64,000 nucleotides of DNA from Sipunculus nudus (lineage: Eukaryota; Annelida; Sipuncula; Golfingiida; Sipunculidae). A model generated the notes under the pieces. The model did not search any database, had not been told where the DNA came from, and was given only the letters and a program-made list of their open reading frames with translations. Of this stretch, positions 10,876-22,935 are shown piece after piece. How positions within the stretch are numbered: the stretch's first letter is position 1; the number at the start of each line of letters is the position of its first letter. The stretch lies in the NCBI GenBank assembly GCA_026874595.1, contig CM049311.1, positions 43,775,676 to 43,839,675 on the forward strand. Direction: 5' to 3'. The translations under genes were made by a program, and so were the position numbers.

Positions 10876-13116
10876 ACAAGGCCTACAGGCCTAATGCGAA
10901 CCTGTGCAATGGGATTACACCAGGTATAATGCTAGAATGCTGGACCATTACTTTTCAAGAACATGTGTAACATGTATATGAACAATGCAAGTGTTACACA
11001 CTTTGAAATTCTGCTTAAATTCTGGCATTGGTGCACAAAACACAAAAATGGTTGTAGCTGGCACCACCAGTCTTGTATACAACAAAAAGAAATATACATA
11101 TGCCCAATGTCAGACTGATATGTCAAACCCCTCCTGCAAAAATAGCAGGGACATACACTGTGCAAAAATTAATGTAGGTTGTGCCACAAGTCTTGACATA
11201 ATAAAAAGCGACCCGGTATGTATAAATATGCCAAATTTCAGGCTAATGTATCAAATTCCCCTGAGAAATAAGCAGGCGCATACACTGTGCAAAAGTCAAT
11301 GTAGGTGGCAACGAATGTTTTGTAAACGGGAAAGCAATCAGAGACGCAAAGACAGGTAGGTCTAAATATCAGGCCAATACATCAAACTTCCCTCAAGTCT
11401 GATGCACTGGCTGAACAGGCTTAGGTGAGTAAGGCAGTTGCCCAAAGCGAACTGTGACAAATTGCTGCCTCAAGCTACTGCACTGAGTGAACTTTTGACC
11501 TGTACCTGGCTGCACTGAGTGAACTCTTGATCTGTAGCATAACCTGACACATTTGGTAGTCTGCCAAAGCTATAAATAGATCCAGGCTGAACTTTGGTGC
11601 CAAAAATAGAATGCCGCTACTGCACTGAGTGAACTCTTGACCTATACCTGGCTGCACTTCTTCCAATCCTGGCACTGTGCCAAAACTATTTATAGAGCTG
11701 ACATCATCTTGGCTAATGGCCAACATCAAGTCACTAGCAATCTGCCAATGGTAAACCAAGTGCTGCCATCTGTACACAAAAGTGGTCCCTCCTTGAAATA
11801 ACTTTGAAATTAATTTTCCCAATACAAAATGCTTTTCAGCTGACTTTTATAATAAAGAAATCAGGAATTTATGTGAAATTATAACAGATACATACTGAAT
11901 GCAAAATTATAATACAATTACATCTCAATTGATGGCATATTCTTGAATTAAGTTGAGTATGGATACCAATAATTGATAATCCATGTACAGTTGTCTTTAT
12001 ATAGCCAAAGAGAGCTGAATATCCATGATTGTAACATTGCCTGGTAAGATGAAAAATTAAAATCATAAAACTAATTTTTTTTAAAGCTTTTAAAAAACAT
12101 TCTTGTCAATATTAACCAAAGATCACCTGAAATCTAAAAGCCAGGTCAGTTGTTATTGTGATGTCTGGACCCCACCTGGTTGTACTGAGTGACCTTTTGA
12201 CTTGGCTGCTGAAACTCAGCATGTTGTCAAATCTGTTTTCAAACACAGAAAGCCTTTTTCAATTGGCTACACTACTTTTATAAAGCTGCATTTAACCAAT
12301 TTATTCTTATTTATTCTTATAAAACTGGAAGAACCCTACCATAGAATAATTCTTGTAAAGTTTAGACCATTCAGCTTAACATTTTCATCATAAAACAGTG
12401 CAAGTATAAGCTAGAAGAGTCTAAAATTACATTTTTGCTTTAAAAACAGACCAATGTAGGTGGACCACTAATACCTCAATTTCAGATATGACTTCAGTGA
12501 CAAACTTCAGAAAGCACTACCCTAGGATCATTTCTGTGCGATATTAAACAATTTGGCCATATGATTTCAGAGAAGAAGTTTTTTGTAGCCCTCATTATGA
12601 TACGGGCACTGATAACCCCCGTACAAATCAGGCCGATGCAGGTGGCGCCACCAATACCTCAATTTCAGATATGACTCATGTTACCAATAACGCATAAAAT
12701 TTGGTGATGATAGCTCCAGCTGTTTCTGAGATTGTAATTTGAGTATGCTTTTTTGGACAGATGACTAAGTTCAACTTCCTGTAACTCAGCCAAAAATCAC
12801 TGAACTTAAACCATTTGAACAGACTTGAGAGAGATTGTTCAAGGGATCATTTCTATGAAATATTGAACAATTTGGCTCAACAGTTTCGGAGAAGAAGATT
12901 TTTAAAGGTTTTTAAGCTTTTTCCCTATAAAATCTAAGAAAATGCAGTTGGCCAAAAAATAAGCAAAATCTGATAGAGTTTCTTAGATGACTAATTTTTT
13001 GCATAAAATTTCGTAATGCTCACTCTTGCCGTTTTCAAGACAGTATGGGTTAACGTACAGACGACGGATGCCAGACGACGCCACACCATCGCATAAGCTC
13101 ACAGGTTTGCTAAAAA
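10876..13116 (+). mobile_element. family I element, complete and uninterrupted
   Basis: This is the reference family I copy. It starts ACAAGGCCTACAGGCCTAA, with an AGGCCT-AC-AGGCCT hairpin, and carries GCGAACCTGTG at 10896-10906. The 3' end has CACAGGTTTGC at 13100-13110, the inverse complement with one mismatch, followed by a short A-run. Near the 3' end is an ACG-rich tract and an imperfect hairpin around CCACACCATCG. The interior includes a GGTGGCGCCACC palindrome at 12641 and a site (11045-11060) used as an insertion target in other copies. No transposase or Rep/helicase gene is visible, so it is non-autonomous. I infer a Helentron-associated (HINE/pearl) type from the architecture. Confidence 0.75.
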
Positions 13117-16081
13117 AGTGAATGTGAAAATACTATTATTCCTTTCAAAGTGGACACTGTCCTATTGCACAAGGTAGGTGGTGCCACCTGTCTGGTTTAC
13201 GAGAAAATTTTCCAAGATGGATGTACATGCCAAATTTCAGACCAATACCTTGAACTACCTCTAAGATATGAGCAATTTTCACCCAAAGCAAATGAATGGA
13301 TTGACACCATGCAAAAACGAATGCAGACGGTGCCACCAGTCTTGTTTATCAGATGGAGGTGTTGAGTATCTATGGACATGCACAATTTCAACTCAATACA
13401 CTGAACAACCACTAAGATGAACAGATGGCAAGTCCAGAGATGGACGCTAAGCAAAAAGTGCTGTAGGTGGCCCCACTATTCTTCATATTCTTCATAAAGA
13501 GATAGAGAGATCCACTATCTATGGATATACAAAATTTCAGCTCAAAACATTGAACCACTCCTGAGATATGGGCCATTATCTAATTGACACCCAGGTTCAT
13601 ACTGCACAGGAAGGATTGCAGGTGGCGCCACCCATCATTGTTAAGCACAACTACTTAGATGAGGGAACAACTATGCCGGGTTTCAGAAAGATCGGTCCAA
13701 GGGTCTCAGAGAAGACTCTGTTTTGCAGATTATAACAAATAAATATTTGGTAACAGACAATACAATATAAACGGAAACACATCAAGTTGTCAAATTTTGC
13801 AATCGACACAATTCGAAGTTCCGTACAGATGCCATCTTGAAAATGACTTGACTGAATTTATAATCAAACTACTCCCCTTCCTCTAAGGAACTGCTGACTA
13901 TGATATGAAAGCCAAAATATTAATACTTTATGACACATCTTGGAAAAAGCAGAAATGACCATTACAGCCTGCAGAATGTCGGTCAACAGAGGTGGCGCCA
14001 CCTGCAGGTCAAAATCATTTAGCAGTCACATGATCAATATTCCTGTGAAATTTGAAAATGAAGGCTGCAGCAGTACCTAAGATATTTGGTAACAGTTAAA
14101 TCATTATGTATGGAAACACATCAAGTTGTCAAATTTTGCAATCGACACAATTTGAAGTTCCATAAAGGACGCCATCTTGAAAATGACTTCACTGAATTTA
14201 TACTCTAACTAGACATTTCTTGGCACTGCAGGTGCCAGAGTATCCCCAGATATAGTACGCCCCCCCCCCCTATAAGAATAGGCCCCCACTATTTAGCAGC
14301 ATATACTGACACTTGGCAAGCAATTATTGTTTCTTCCATCTACCAATCCACAATCTTTTTGAAGATGTTGGTCCTGTGACCTTGACCTTTTTTTCGCATA
14401 TCACAAGGCTATCCAAGAAATTGACAGGCGTCTTCCTCTATTGGCAGGGGGACTGTATGTGCAAGAAGAAATGTCTGAGATGAAATGTTTGGCTGAAAAT
14501 GCATCCACAATCTTTTTAAAGATGTGTCCTGTGACCTTGACCTTTGACCTCATGACCCAAAAATCAATTCGGGTCTTGCTTTTCCAATAGGACATATACA
14601 AGTCACGTTTTAAATCTATACATCAATAAAAGCAGGAATTATCATCCAGAAACTAATTTTTGGACAGATGGCTCCTGTGACCTTCACATTTGACCTTGTG
14701 ACCTGAAAACTGATAGGGTTCTTCCTCTCTTGACATATGAACTACTATGTGCAAGATGAAAGGTCTGAGATGAAATGTTTGGCTGAAAATGCATCCACAA
14801 TCTTATTAAAGTTGTTTTTGTGACCTTGACCTTTGACCTCATGACCCCAAAACCAATTGGAGTCTTGCTTTATCAATGGGACATATATAAGTCAAGTTTG
14901 AAATAAACACATCAATAAAAGCAGGTATTATCATCCAGAAACTAATTTTTTGACAGATAGCTCCTGTAGCCTTGACCTTTGACCTTGTGACCCCAAAATT
15001 GATATGGATCATCCACTATTGGCAAGTGAGCTATATATTCAAGATGGAAGACCTGGGATGAACGTTTGGCTTAAAATGCATCCACAGTATCTTTTAAGAT
15101 GTGAGTCCAGTGACCTTGACATTTGACCTCATGACCCTAGAACCTATAGGGTTCTTACTTTAGTGGTGGGCCATACATAAGTCACGTTTGAAATCCATAT
15201 GGCTATCAACACTGGAGATATCATAAGAGGTGTGTGATTTTCACAAAATATGGACACATTAAAGGTCAAGGCCACTCTCATGGTAAAGGTCATGACCCAA
15301 ATATAAATAGACCTCATCCCATAACCTATCTCTCTACATGTGCATAATATGAAAGAAATCTGTCCATTAGTTTTTGACTTATAATGCTTACAGTACTGTC
15401 AAGTGGCAATTATGGGGGTATTAAAAGGCGTAAAAACAAGAAAAAGATAATAGGTGGCGCCACCAGTTTCCGGTATATCACAAGGCTATCCAAGATCTTT
15501 GGTCACCTTGATTTTTGGACCAGTTCATGCAAGCTTACTTGAGATATTTCAGAATTTGTGTTATTTTCAGCAAAATTGGACCTATTCAAGGTCAAGGTCA
15601 CTCTCCTAGCATAGCTCATGACCCCATTTTAAATAGGCTTCGTCCCCTTACCTGTATCTATACATATGTAAAGTTTGAATAAGTTCAGTGAAATATTTTT
15701 TTAGTTATCCAGCCCACAAGGTTTTTCTGCGGCTGCGGCCGCGGGACCGTCATGAAACCATAGTATCCCGACTTTGTCTGGGGATACAATTATTCCCCTT
15801 CCTCTAAGGAATTGTTGACTATGATATGAAGGCCAAAATATGAATACAAGTTTAATGACTTATCAAGGAAGAAGTAGAAAAGACGATTTTGGCCCGCAAA
15901 AAGTAGGTCAACATAGGTGGCGCCACCAAAAGCTTATTTTTGCATATTAATCCCATGATCAGTAATTCTGCAAAGTTTCATGAATAGTGCTGCTGTGGCT
16001 GTTGAGATATTTAGTAATAGAAGGTGGACAGTGGACAGTGGACGCTGCGCCATGGCATAAGTTCACAGAGTGAACTAAAAA
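13117..16081 (+). mobile_element. core-repeat element of another tail type, split by a family III' copy
   Basis: It consists of degenerate core units, each with a GGTGGCGCCACC-like palindrome (13171 variant, 13621, 13991, 15916). A repeated segment with CTCCCCTTCCTCTAAGGAA occurs on both sides of the III' insertion (about 13870 and 15795). It ends with a GGACAGTGGACAGTGG tract and GTTCACAGAGTGAACTAAAAA at about 16058-16080, a tail related to family I but with its own inverted pair. I could not match a 5' start to this tail. Confidence 0.55.
14208..15787 (+). mobile_element. family III' element, complete
   Basis: It starts ACTAGACATTTC and ends TCTGGGGATAC. GTATCCCCAGA at 14240-14250 is the perfect reverse complement of the terminal TCTGGGGATAC at 15777-15787 (11 of 11). 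The end also folds on itself, GTATCCC with GGGATAC around GACTTTGTCTG. The body holds about five degenerate units, each with TGTGACCTTGACCTTTGACC and ATGACCCC. The flanks rejoin as the host core repeat, so the borders are supported by a filled site. A second copy of the 3' two thirds lies at 21533-22515. No coding capacity. Confidence 0.8.
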
Positions 16082-16273
16082 GTGGCTTCTGTGACCTTCA
16101 CCTTTGACTTCTGGACCCTGAATAACAAAATGTTACTGACTAAAGTTGGTTAATTAATTATACAAATTTCAAGCCAATCTGTCTTTTCAAAGCAGAATAA
16201 TCATCCATAAACTAATTTGTGAAATGATGGGTGCTGTGGACTTGACCTTTGACCCTATGACCCCAAAATAAAA
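16082..16273 (+). repeat. fragment of GACCTTGACC-type core repeat
   Basis: About 190 bases matching one unit of the family III'/II core (GTGACCTT...GACCTTTGACC...TGACCCCAAAAT), similar to 47815-48000. It is cut by the family I start at 16274. Confidence 0.6.
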
Positions 16274-17570
16274 ACAAGGCCTACAGGCCTAATGCGAACC
16301 TGTGCATTGGGAAATACACCAGGTATAATTCTTCAATACTGGACCATTACTTTTCATGTATATGAACAATGCAAGTACTAAACATTTTGAATATGAAACA
16401 ATTACACAAACATCACTGCTGAAATTCTCGTATGGGTGCACACAACACAAAAATGATTGTAGCTGGCACCACCAGTTTTGTATACAACAAAGCTATCAGA
16501 GATATATACATATGCCCAATTTCAGACTGATATATCAAACCCTCCTGAGAAATAAGCAGGGAAACACTGTGCAAAAATTATTGTAGTGGCACAACCAGTC
16601 TTGTATATTCGATATGTATAAATATGCCCAATTTCAGGCTGATTATATCAAATTCCTCTGTAGAAATAAGGAGGAATATACATTGTGCAAAAGTCATTGT
16701 AGGTGGCGACACCTGTCTTGTGAACAAGAAAGCCATCCCAGACAGGCAAATATATCAGGCCAATACATCAGATTTACCTGGAGTCTGATGCATGGGGCTG
16801 ACCAGGCTTAGGTGAGAAAGGCAGTTGCCCCAAGTGAACAATTTGGCTTGACTGTTTACAAGTAGAAGACTTTTCAGCCTTTTCCCTATAAAATTTAAGT
16901 AAATGCAGATAACAAAAAAAATAAGCTGAATCCCACAACATTTGATATGTGAGAGATTATTGCATAAAATCTGGCGATGGTAGCTCCTGCTATTCCTGAG
17001 AAATTATGGGTTAATATACAGATAACCAATGACCCCAGTTCAAAAAAAGGTCAAGGCAGGTGGGGCCACCAATACCTGAATTTCATATATGACTCATGTG
17101 ACCAACACTGGCATAAAATTTGGTGATGAAAGCTCAGGCCATTTCTGAGATTGTCATTTTAGTATGCTTTTTTAGAAAAATGACTAAGTTCAACTTCCTG
17201 TAACTCGGCCAAAATTCACCCAAATTTAACTATTTGAACAAATTTGAGAGAGATGGCATAAGAGATTATTTCTGTGAAATATTGAACAATTTGGCTTGAC
17301 AGTTTTGGAGGAGAATATTTTAATCAATTTTTTAAGCTTTTTCTCAATAAAAACTAAGAAAATGCAGAGTTTTTCAGATGGCTACTTTTTTACATTAAAT
17401 TTCATGATGCTAGCTCAAGTCATTGTAAAATATTAAACAAATTAGCCTCAGTTGTGTCCTTCAAAAATGTTTTGCAGGTTTATAACTCTTATAGGAAAAT
17501 ACAGAAAAATGGCTAAGTTAAGCTTCTCATAACTAGGCCAAAAATCACTGAACCACAACCATTTGAACAA
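16274..17570 (+). mobile_element. family I element, 5' portion, shuffled interior
   Basis: It starts ACAAGGCCTACAGGCCTAA with GCGAACCTGTG. The insertion-target site at about 16449-16460 is empty here (ACACAAAAATGATTGTAGC). After about 16850 the order of internal segments departs from the complete copy, and from about 17570 it joins GACCTTGACC-type sequence. The normal 3' end is missing. Confidence 0.6.
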
Positions 17571-18510
17571 AGTCTTCAAATGTTTGTCTTAAAATGCATA
17601 CACATTCCTTTTAAAGAAATTGGTCCTGTGACCTTAACCTTTGACCACTGGACCCCAAAATCAACATGGTACTTACTTTAGTGGTGGGCCATTTATAAGT
17701 TTAGTTTGAAACCAATATGTCAAACTAAACTGGAGTTATCATCTGGAAACTAATTTGTGAACAGATGGCCCTTGTGACCTTGACCTTTGACCTTGTGACC
17801 CCAAATTAGTTTATCCTCTCCCCATACTGGCAAGTCAGCTAAATGCGCAAGATGGAAAGTTTGGGATGAAAAGCTTGGCTTAAAATGCAGCCATAATCTT
17901 TTTACTTAAGTGAGTCCTGTGACCGTGACCATTGACCTCATGACCCCAAAACCATATAGGTTCTTGCTTTAGTGGTGGGCCATGTGTAAGTCAAGTTTGA
18001 AATCCAAGTGCCAATCCAACCTGGAGTTATCGTCTGGAAACAAATTTGTGTGGATGGACGGATTGACAGACAAATAGACATAAAAACAGACAGACATACA
18101 GACAGGGTGAAAAGTATAGAGCATCCACTTGTGATCAATAAATACACCAGGTTTAGGGAGACCAGATGTAATCACAGCTGAGAAACTGACATGACTGTTG
18201 TTATTTTATAGTAAATAAATAGAAAATTATTCGTTAAAATAGGAAAAACTACAGGAGGCGACACCACGTTTCAGGAATGTTACTATTCTTGGGGGTACTT
18301 TCAAACCCCATCACTCAAAGGATATAGGTCGCAGTGACCTAATTTCAGGTTTCCAAGGAGATTTTTTATTGACCTCCCTGGAAGTTTCTAGGACCAGCCA
18401 TTACAATTTGTGCCCTGCTAATGGCATGCCTGAAACCTGGACGTCCGGATGGACGACATACAGGTGCAATTCCTATACCTCAGTTGACTTGCAGTCAGCT
18501 GAGCTAAAAA
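17571..18510 (+). mobile_element. family II element, 5' truncated
   Basis: Units with TGTGACCTTGACCTTTGACC are followed by a GACAGACA-type tract near 18065-18105, a one-unit segment like 48300-48600, and a family II end (GTCAGCTGAGCTAAAAA, 18494-18510). The last 500 bases match 48100-48719 in the same order. The next base begins family I core (TGATTGTAGCTGGCACC), so this copy inserted at the recurrent family I target. Confidence 0.65.
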
Positions 18511-18708
18511 TGATTGTAGCTGGCACCTCCAGTCTTGTATACAACAAAGCTATCAGAGATATATATATCCCAAGTTCAGACTGATATATCAAACCCCTCC
18601 TTAGAAATAAGCAGGGACACACACTGTGCAAAAATTACTGTAGGTGGCACCAACAGTCTTTAATACGACAAAGCTATTTGATATGTATAAATATGCCCAA
18701 TTTCAGGA

Positions 18709-18766
<58 letters not shown>

Positions 18767-21211
18767 TTCATGATATATGTCAAATTCCTCTATAGAAATA
18801 AGCAGGCACAAAAGTCACACACTGTGAAAAGTCATTGTAGGTGGTGACACCTGTCTTTTGAACAAGAAAGCCATCAAAGACACAAAGACAGGTCATAATA
18901 GCAGGCCAATACATCAAACTTACCTTGAGTCGGATGCATGGGGCTGACCAGGCTTAGGTGAGAAAGGCAGTTGCCCCGAGTGTACTGTGACAAATTTGCT
19001 GGCTCAGGCTACTGCACTGAGTGAACTCACCTGGCTAGACTGAGTGAACTTTTGACCTGTACCTGGCTGCACTGAGTGAACTCTTGACCTGTTGCATAAT
19101 CTGACACAGTGGGCAGTCTGCCAACGCTATAAATAGAATGCAGCTACTGCCCTGAGTGAACTAGCTACTGAGTGAACTTTGACCTGTACCTAGCTACACT
19201 GAGTGAACTCTTGACCTGTTACCTAATCTGATACAGTTGGCAGTCTGCCGAAGCTATAAATAGATCCAGACTGACCTTTGGCCTGTTGCCAAATCTGAAA
19301 TAGTAGCCACATCATTGCATAAGCTCACAGATTGGCTCCACATGCAGCCCTTAGGGGCATGACACTCATGAGGTGATCACATGACACCCATGCAGTGATC
19401 ACATGCCTTGTGCTTGGCTGCACTGACTGAACTCTTGACCTATATCTGGCTGCACTGAATGAACTCTTGATCTGTTGCAAAATCTGAAACAGTTGGCAGT
19501 TTTTCAACCTATTTAATGATACAGACACAATCTTTGCCTGTTGATAAATCTGTTTACACATACTGAAAGACTTTGGCTAAAATGCTTTTTTTTTCAAGCT
19601 GACATATTCATAAACTTTTTACCAAAAATATCTATAATAATAAAAGATGCAGTTCTATCATTGCTAAAGGTCCAATAATTCTGCCAAAAATCATTCAAGT
19701 AAACTTGAACAAAGGCCAACTAAGAATAATTTTTGTGCAATGTCACAGAAGTTATAATTGAAACAACAATTTTGTAGAAGAACACTATTGCAGTCCTCAG
19801 TTTGAAATAGACATAATAATGGCCATAAGACCAACTTAAGCTTTTCACAACTCAACCAAAAATCAACAAGGTTTTTTAAGCTTTTTCTCTATAAAATCTG
19901 AAAAAAGTAGATTTTTTCAGATGGCTAGTTTTTTACATTAAATTTCATGATGCTAGCTCTAGTTATTTTTTAAATAGTGTGGGTTAACGTATACCTGTGA
20001 TTGTAAACATTGCCTGGTATGAGGAATATCTAAAATCATAATTCTACATATTTTAAATGGTTTTTAAAAAACATTCTTTCAATAATAACCATTGATAAAC
20101 TGAAATCTAAATGTCTGGAGGCATGATGTAAATGATGCTGATAAACTGATTCCAGGCTAGATGTATCTGCTTCACACAGCTAACATATATGGTAAAATGA
20201 TTCAATTTAATCTTTATAATTCAGCCAAAATTCATTCTTTGGAACCATAAAAGACAATTATTATAAGAATTATTCAGGGGATTATTCCTGTAAAATACTA
20301 AACAAATTGGCCTCAGTGGCGTCAGTCAAAAAACATTTTGCAGGTTTATAACTCATATGGGAAAATAAAGCAAAATGGCTAAGTAAAGCTTTCCATAACT
20401 CAGCCAAAATCACTGAACCAAAACCATTTATACAAACTAGAATTATCAATATCTAAGGATAATTAATGTGTGAGATTTAAGAATTTGGCCCAGTGTTTTT
20501 TGCGAAGAAGATCTTTGTAGCCACTGAGCTAAAATGGGCTGTTATGGCATATGACTAAATTCAGCTTTCCATAACTCATCCAAAAGTCACTGAACTGAGA
20601 CCATTTGAACAAACTTCAGAAAGCACTACCCTAGGATCATTTCTGTGCAATATTAAACAATTTGGCCATATAGTTTAAGAGAAGAAGTTTTTTGTAGCTG
20701 TCAGTATGATACGGTCACTGATGACCCCCGTACAAAAAAGGTCGATGCAGGTGGCCCCACCAATACCTCAATTTCAGATATGTCTCATGTGACCAACATC
20801 GGCATAAAATTTGATGATAATAGCTCCAGCCATTTCTAAGATTTTAATTTTAGTATGCTTTTTTTGACAGATGACTAAGTTCAACTAGTGTAACTCGGCC
20901 AAAAATCACAAAACCATTTGAACAAACTTGAGAGAGATTGTTCCAGGGATCATTTCTGTGAAACATTGGACAATTTGGCTGAACAGTTTCGGAGAAGATT
21001 TTTAAAGATTTTTTAGCTTTTTCCCTATTAAATCTAAGAAGATGCAGTTAGCCAAAAAATAAGCAAAATCTGATATAATTTTTTAGATGACTAATTTTTT
21101 GCATAAAATATCGTGATGCTAACTCAGCTGTTTTCAAGATAGTATGGGATAACGTACAGACGATGGACGACGGACGACGCGAAACCATCGCATAAGCTCA
21201 CAGGTTCGCTA
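18511..21211 (+). mobile_element. family I element, 3' portion
   Basis: Family I interior from the target site to CACAGGTTCGCT (about 21199-21211). It includes repeated blocks with GAGTGAACTCTTGACCTG and TGGCAGTCTGCCAAAGC (19000-19250), a TA microsatellite, and a family of short direct repeats around AACTCGGCCAAAAATCAC. A family II start follows with no spacer. Confidence 0.65.
18711..18763. repeat. (TA)n microsatellite
   Basis: About 53 bases of uninterrupted AT alternation inside family I core. The related copies at 16620 and 48920 lack it, so it expanded in this copy. Confidence 0.95.
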
Positions 21212-21480
21212 ACAAGGGATCCCATGGGTCACAGCACCCAGCTGTTATGTATGATCACAAAATATGATTTGAAAGAGGAGGTAGGCAAATGCTGGTTTTG
21301 TGTGGTAATATAAGCTGTATTATGAGTTGATAGTGTTTAACTCAAGTTATGTAAGATTTTGATAATATCCTTGGAGACAGGGAAAAGGAATGATGTCATT
21401 AATATTATTTACAGTTGGAAATCGTGTGCTACTATCACATAGGTTTTGACTTGACCATATAACTTTATCGACATTGCAGT
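21212..21480 (+). repeat. diverged 5' fragment of II-B
   Basis: It starts ACAAGGGATCCCATGGGTCA and follows the first 250 bases of the II-B copies (for example 22936-23180) with many substitutions and small indels, then stops. The ORF that is open across this part in the younger copies is broken here. Confidence 0.7.
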
Positions 21481-21500
21481 AGAATTATTTGAAAAAAAAA

Positions 21501-22515
21501 ACAAGTGACCCATGGGTCATGACGCTTAGCTGCTTTGGCTGAAAATGCATCCACAATCTTATTAAAGATGTTTCCTGTGACCTTGACCTTTGACCTCATG
21601 ACCCCAAAACCAATTGGAGTCTTGCTTTTTCAATGGGACATATATAAGTCAAGTTTGAAATCAAAACATCAATAAAAGCAGGAATTATCATCCAGAAACT
21701 AATTTTTTGACATATAGCTCCTGTGGCCTTGACCTTTGTTCTTGTGACCCCAAAATTGATATGGATCATCTACTATTGGCAAGTGAGCTATATATTCAAG
21801 ATGGAAGACCTTGAAAGTTTGGCTTTAAATGCATCCACAGTATCTTGTAAGATGCAAGTCCAGTGACCTTGACCTTAGACCTCATGACCCTAGAACCTAT
21901 AGGGTTCTTAATTTAGTAGTGGGCCATATGGCTATCAACACTGGAGATATCATAAGAGGTGTGTGATTTTCACAAAATATGGACACATTAAAGGTCAAGG
22001 CCACTCTCATGGTAAAGGTCATGACCCAAATGTAAACAGACCTCATCCAATAGCACATCTCTCTACATGTGCATAATATGAAAGAAATCTGTCCATTTGT
22101 TTTTTACTTATAATGCTTACAGTACTGTCAAGTGGCAATTATGGGGGTATTAAAAGGCGTAAAAACAAGAAAAGGATAATAGGTGGCGCCACCAGTTTCC
22201 GGTATATCTCAAGGCTATCCAAGATCTTCGGTCACCTTAATTTTTAGACCAGTCCATGCAAGCTTACTTGAGATATTTAAGAATTTGTGTTATTTTCAGC
22301 AATAATGGACCTATTCAAGGTCAAGGTCATTCTCCTAGCATAGGTCATGACCCCATTTTAAATAGGCTTCGTCCCCTTACCTATATCTATACAAATGTAA
22401 AGTTTGAAAAAAATCAGTGAAACATTTTTTGACTTATCCCACTCACAAGGTTTTTCTGCGGCGGCGGCGGCGGGACCGTCGTGAAACCAAAGTATCCCGA
22501 CTTTGTCTGGGGATA
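21501..22515 (+). mobile_element. chimeric element: family II start joined to a family III' body and end
   Basis: The first 32 bases (ACAAGTGACCCATGGGTCATGACGCTTAGCTG) are a family II start, written here in parts: ACAAGTGACCCATGGG then TCATGACGCTTAGCTG. From about 21533 it follows family III' (14778-15787) closely to the same TCTGGGGATAC end, with a GGTGGCGCCACC palindrome at 22182. Its 5' subterminal sequence therefore does not pair with its 3' end. Confidence 0.7.
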
Positions 22516-22935
22516 CAATGATGGTCTGAGGCAAAATGTATGGTTGTTGAGCTATCAGGAACTCATCCCACAGCTTGCTTGATACCTGTCAGTCTCAAAA
22601 GGAATACCACACAGGCCACATTTAAGATCAAAATATAGCAAAAGATCAAGGAAATCCATGCAAGAATTATTGTGAAACGGGTGCTTCCATATTAATTTTT
22701 ATTCAATACAAGTCAACTGTACTGAGCTTTCATAAATGATGGTCATATTTATTAAGAAATCTTTGACTTAATGCAAGATAACATTAATATACATCCCACT
22801 GCATTCACTTTAATAGTTCTTGAGATAATATGTTCTAAAGGAATTTAAAGATGGCTTCCTGGTGGCCATATTGGATTTCTGACAGGTTGGAAATTGAACA
22901 ACAAACATCCTCTAAAAGGGACCAAACATCATAAA
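22516..22935. other. unassigned intron sequence
   Basis: No recognised repeat, coding frame or RNA gene. It could be unique intron sequence lying between two insertions. Confidence 0.5.

Noticed and set aside
14261-14270. C-run and other homopolymers (for example the G-run near 10505) as functional sites
   Set aside because: Simple mononucleotide runs, with no structure or context to support a function.
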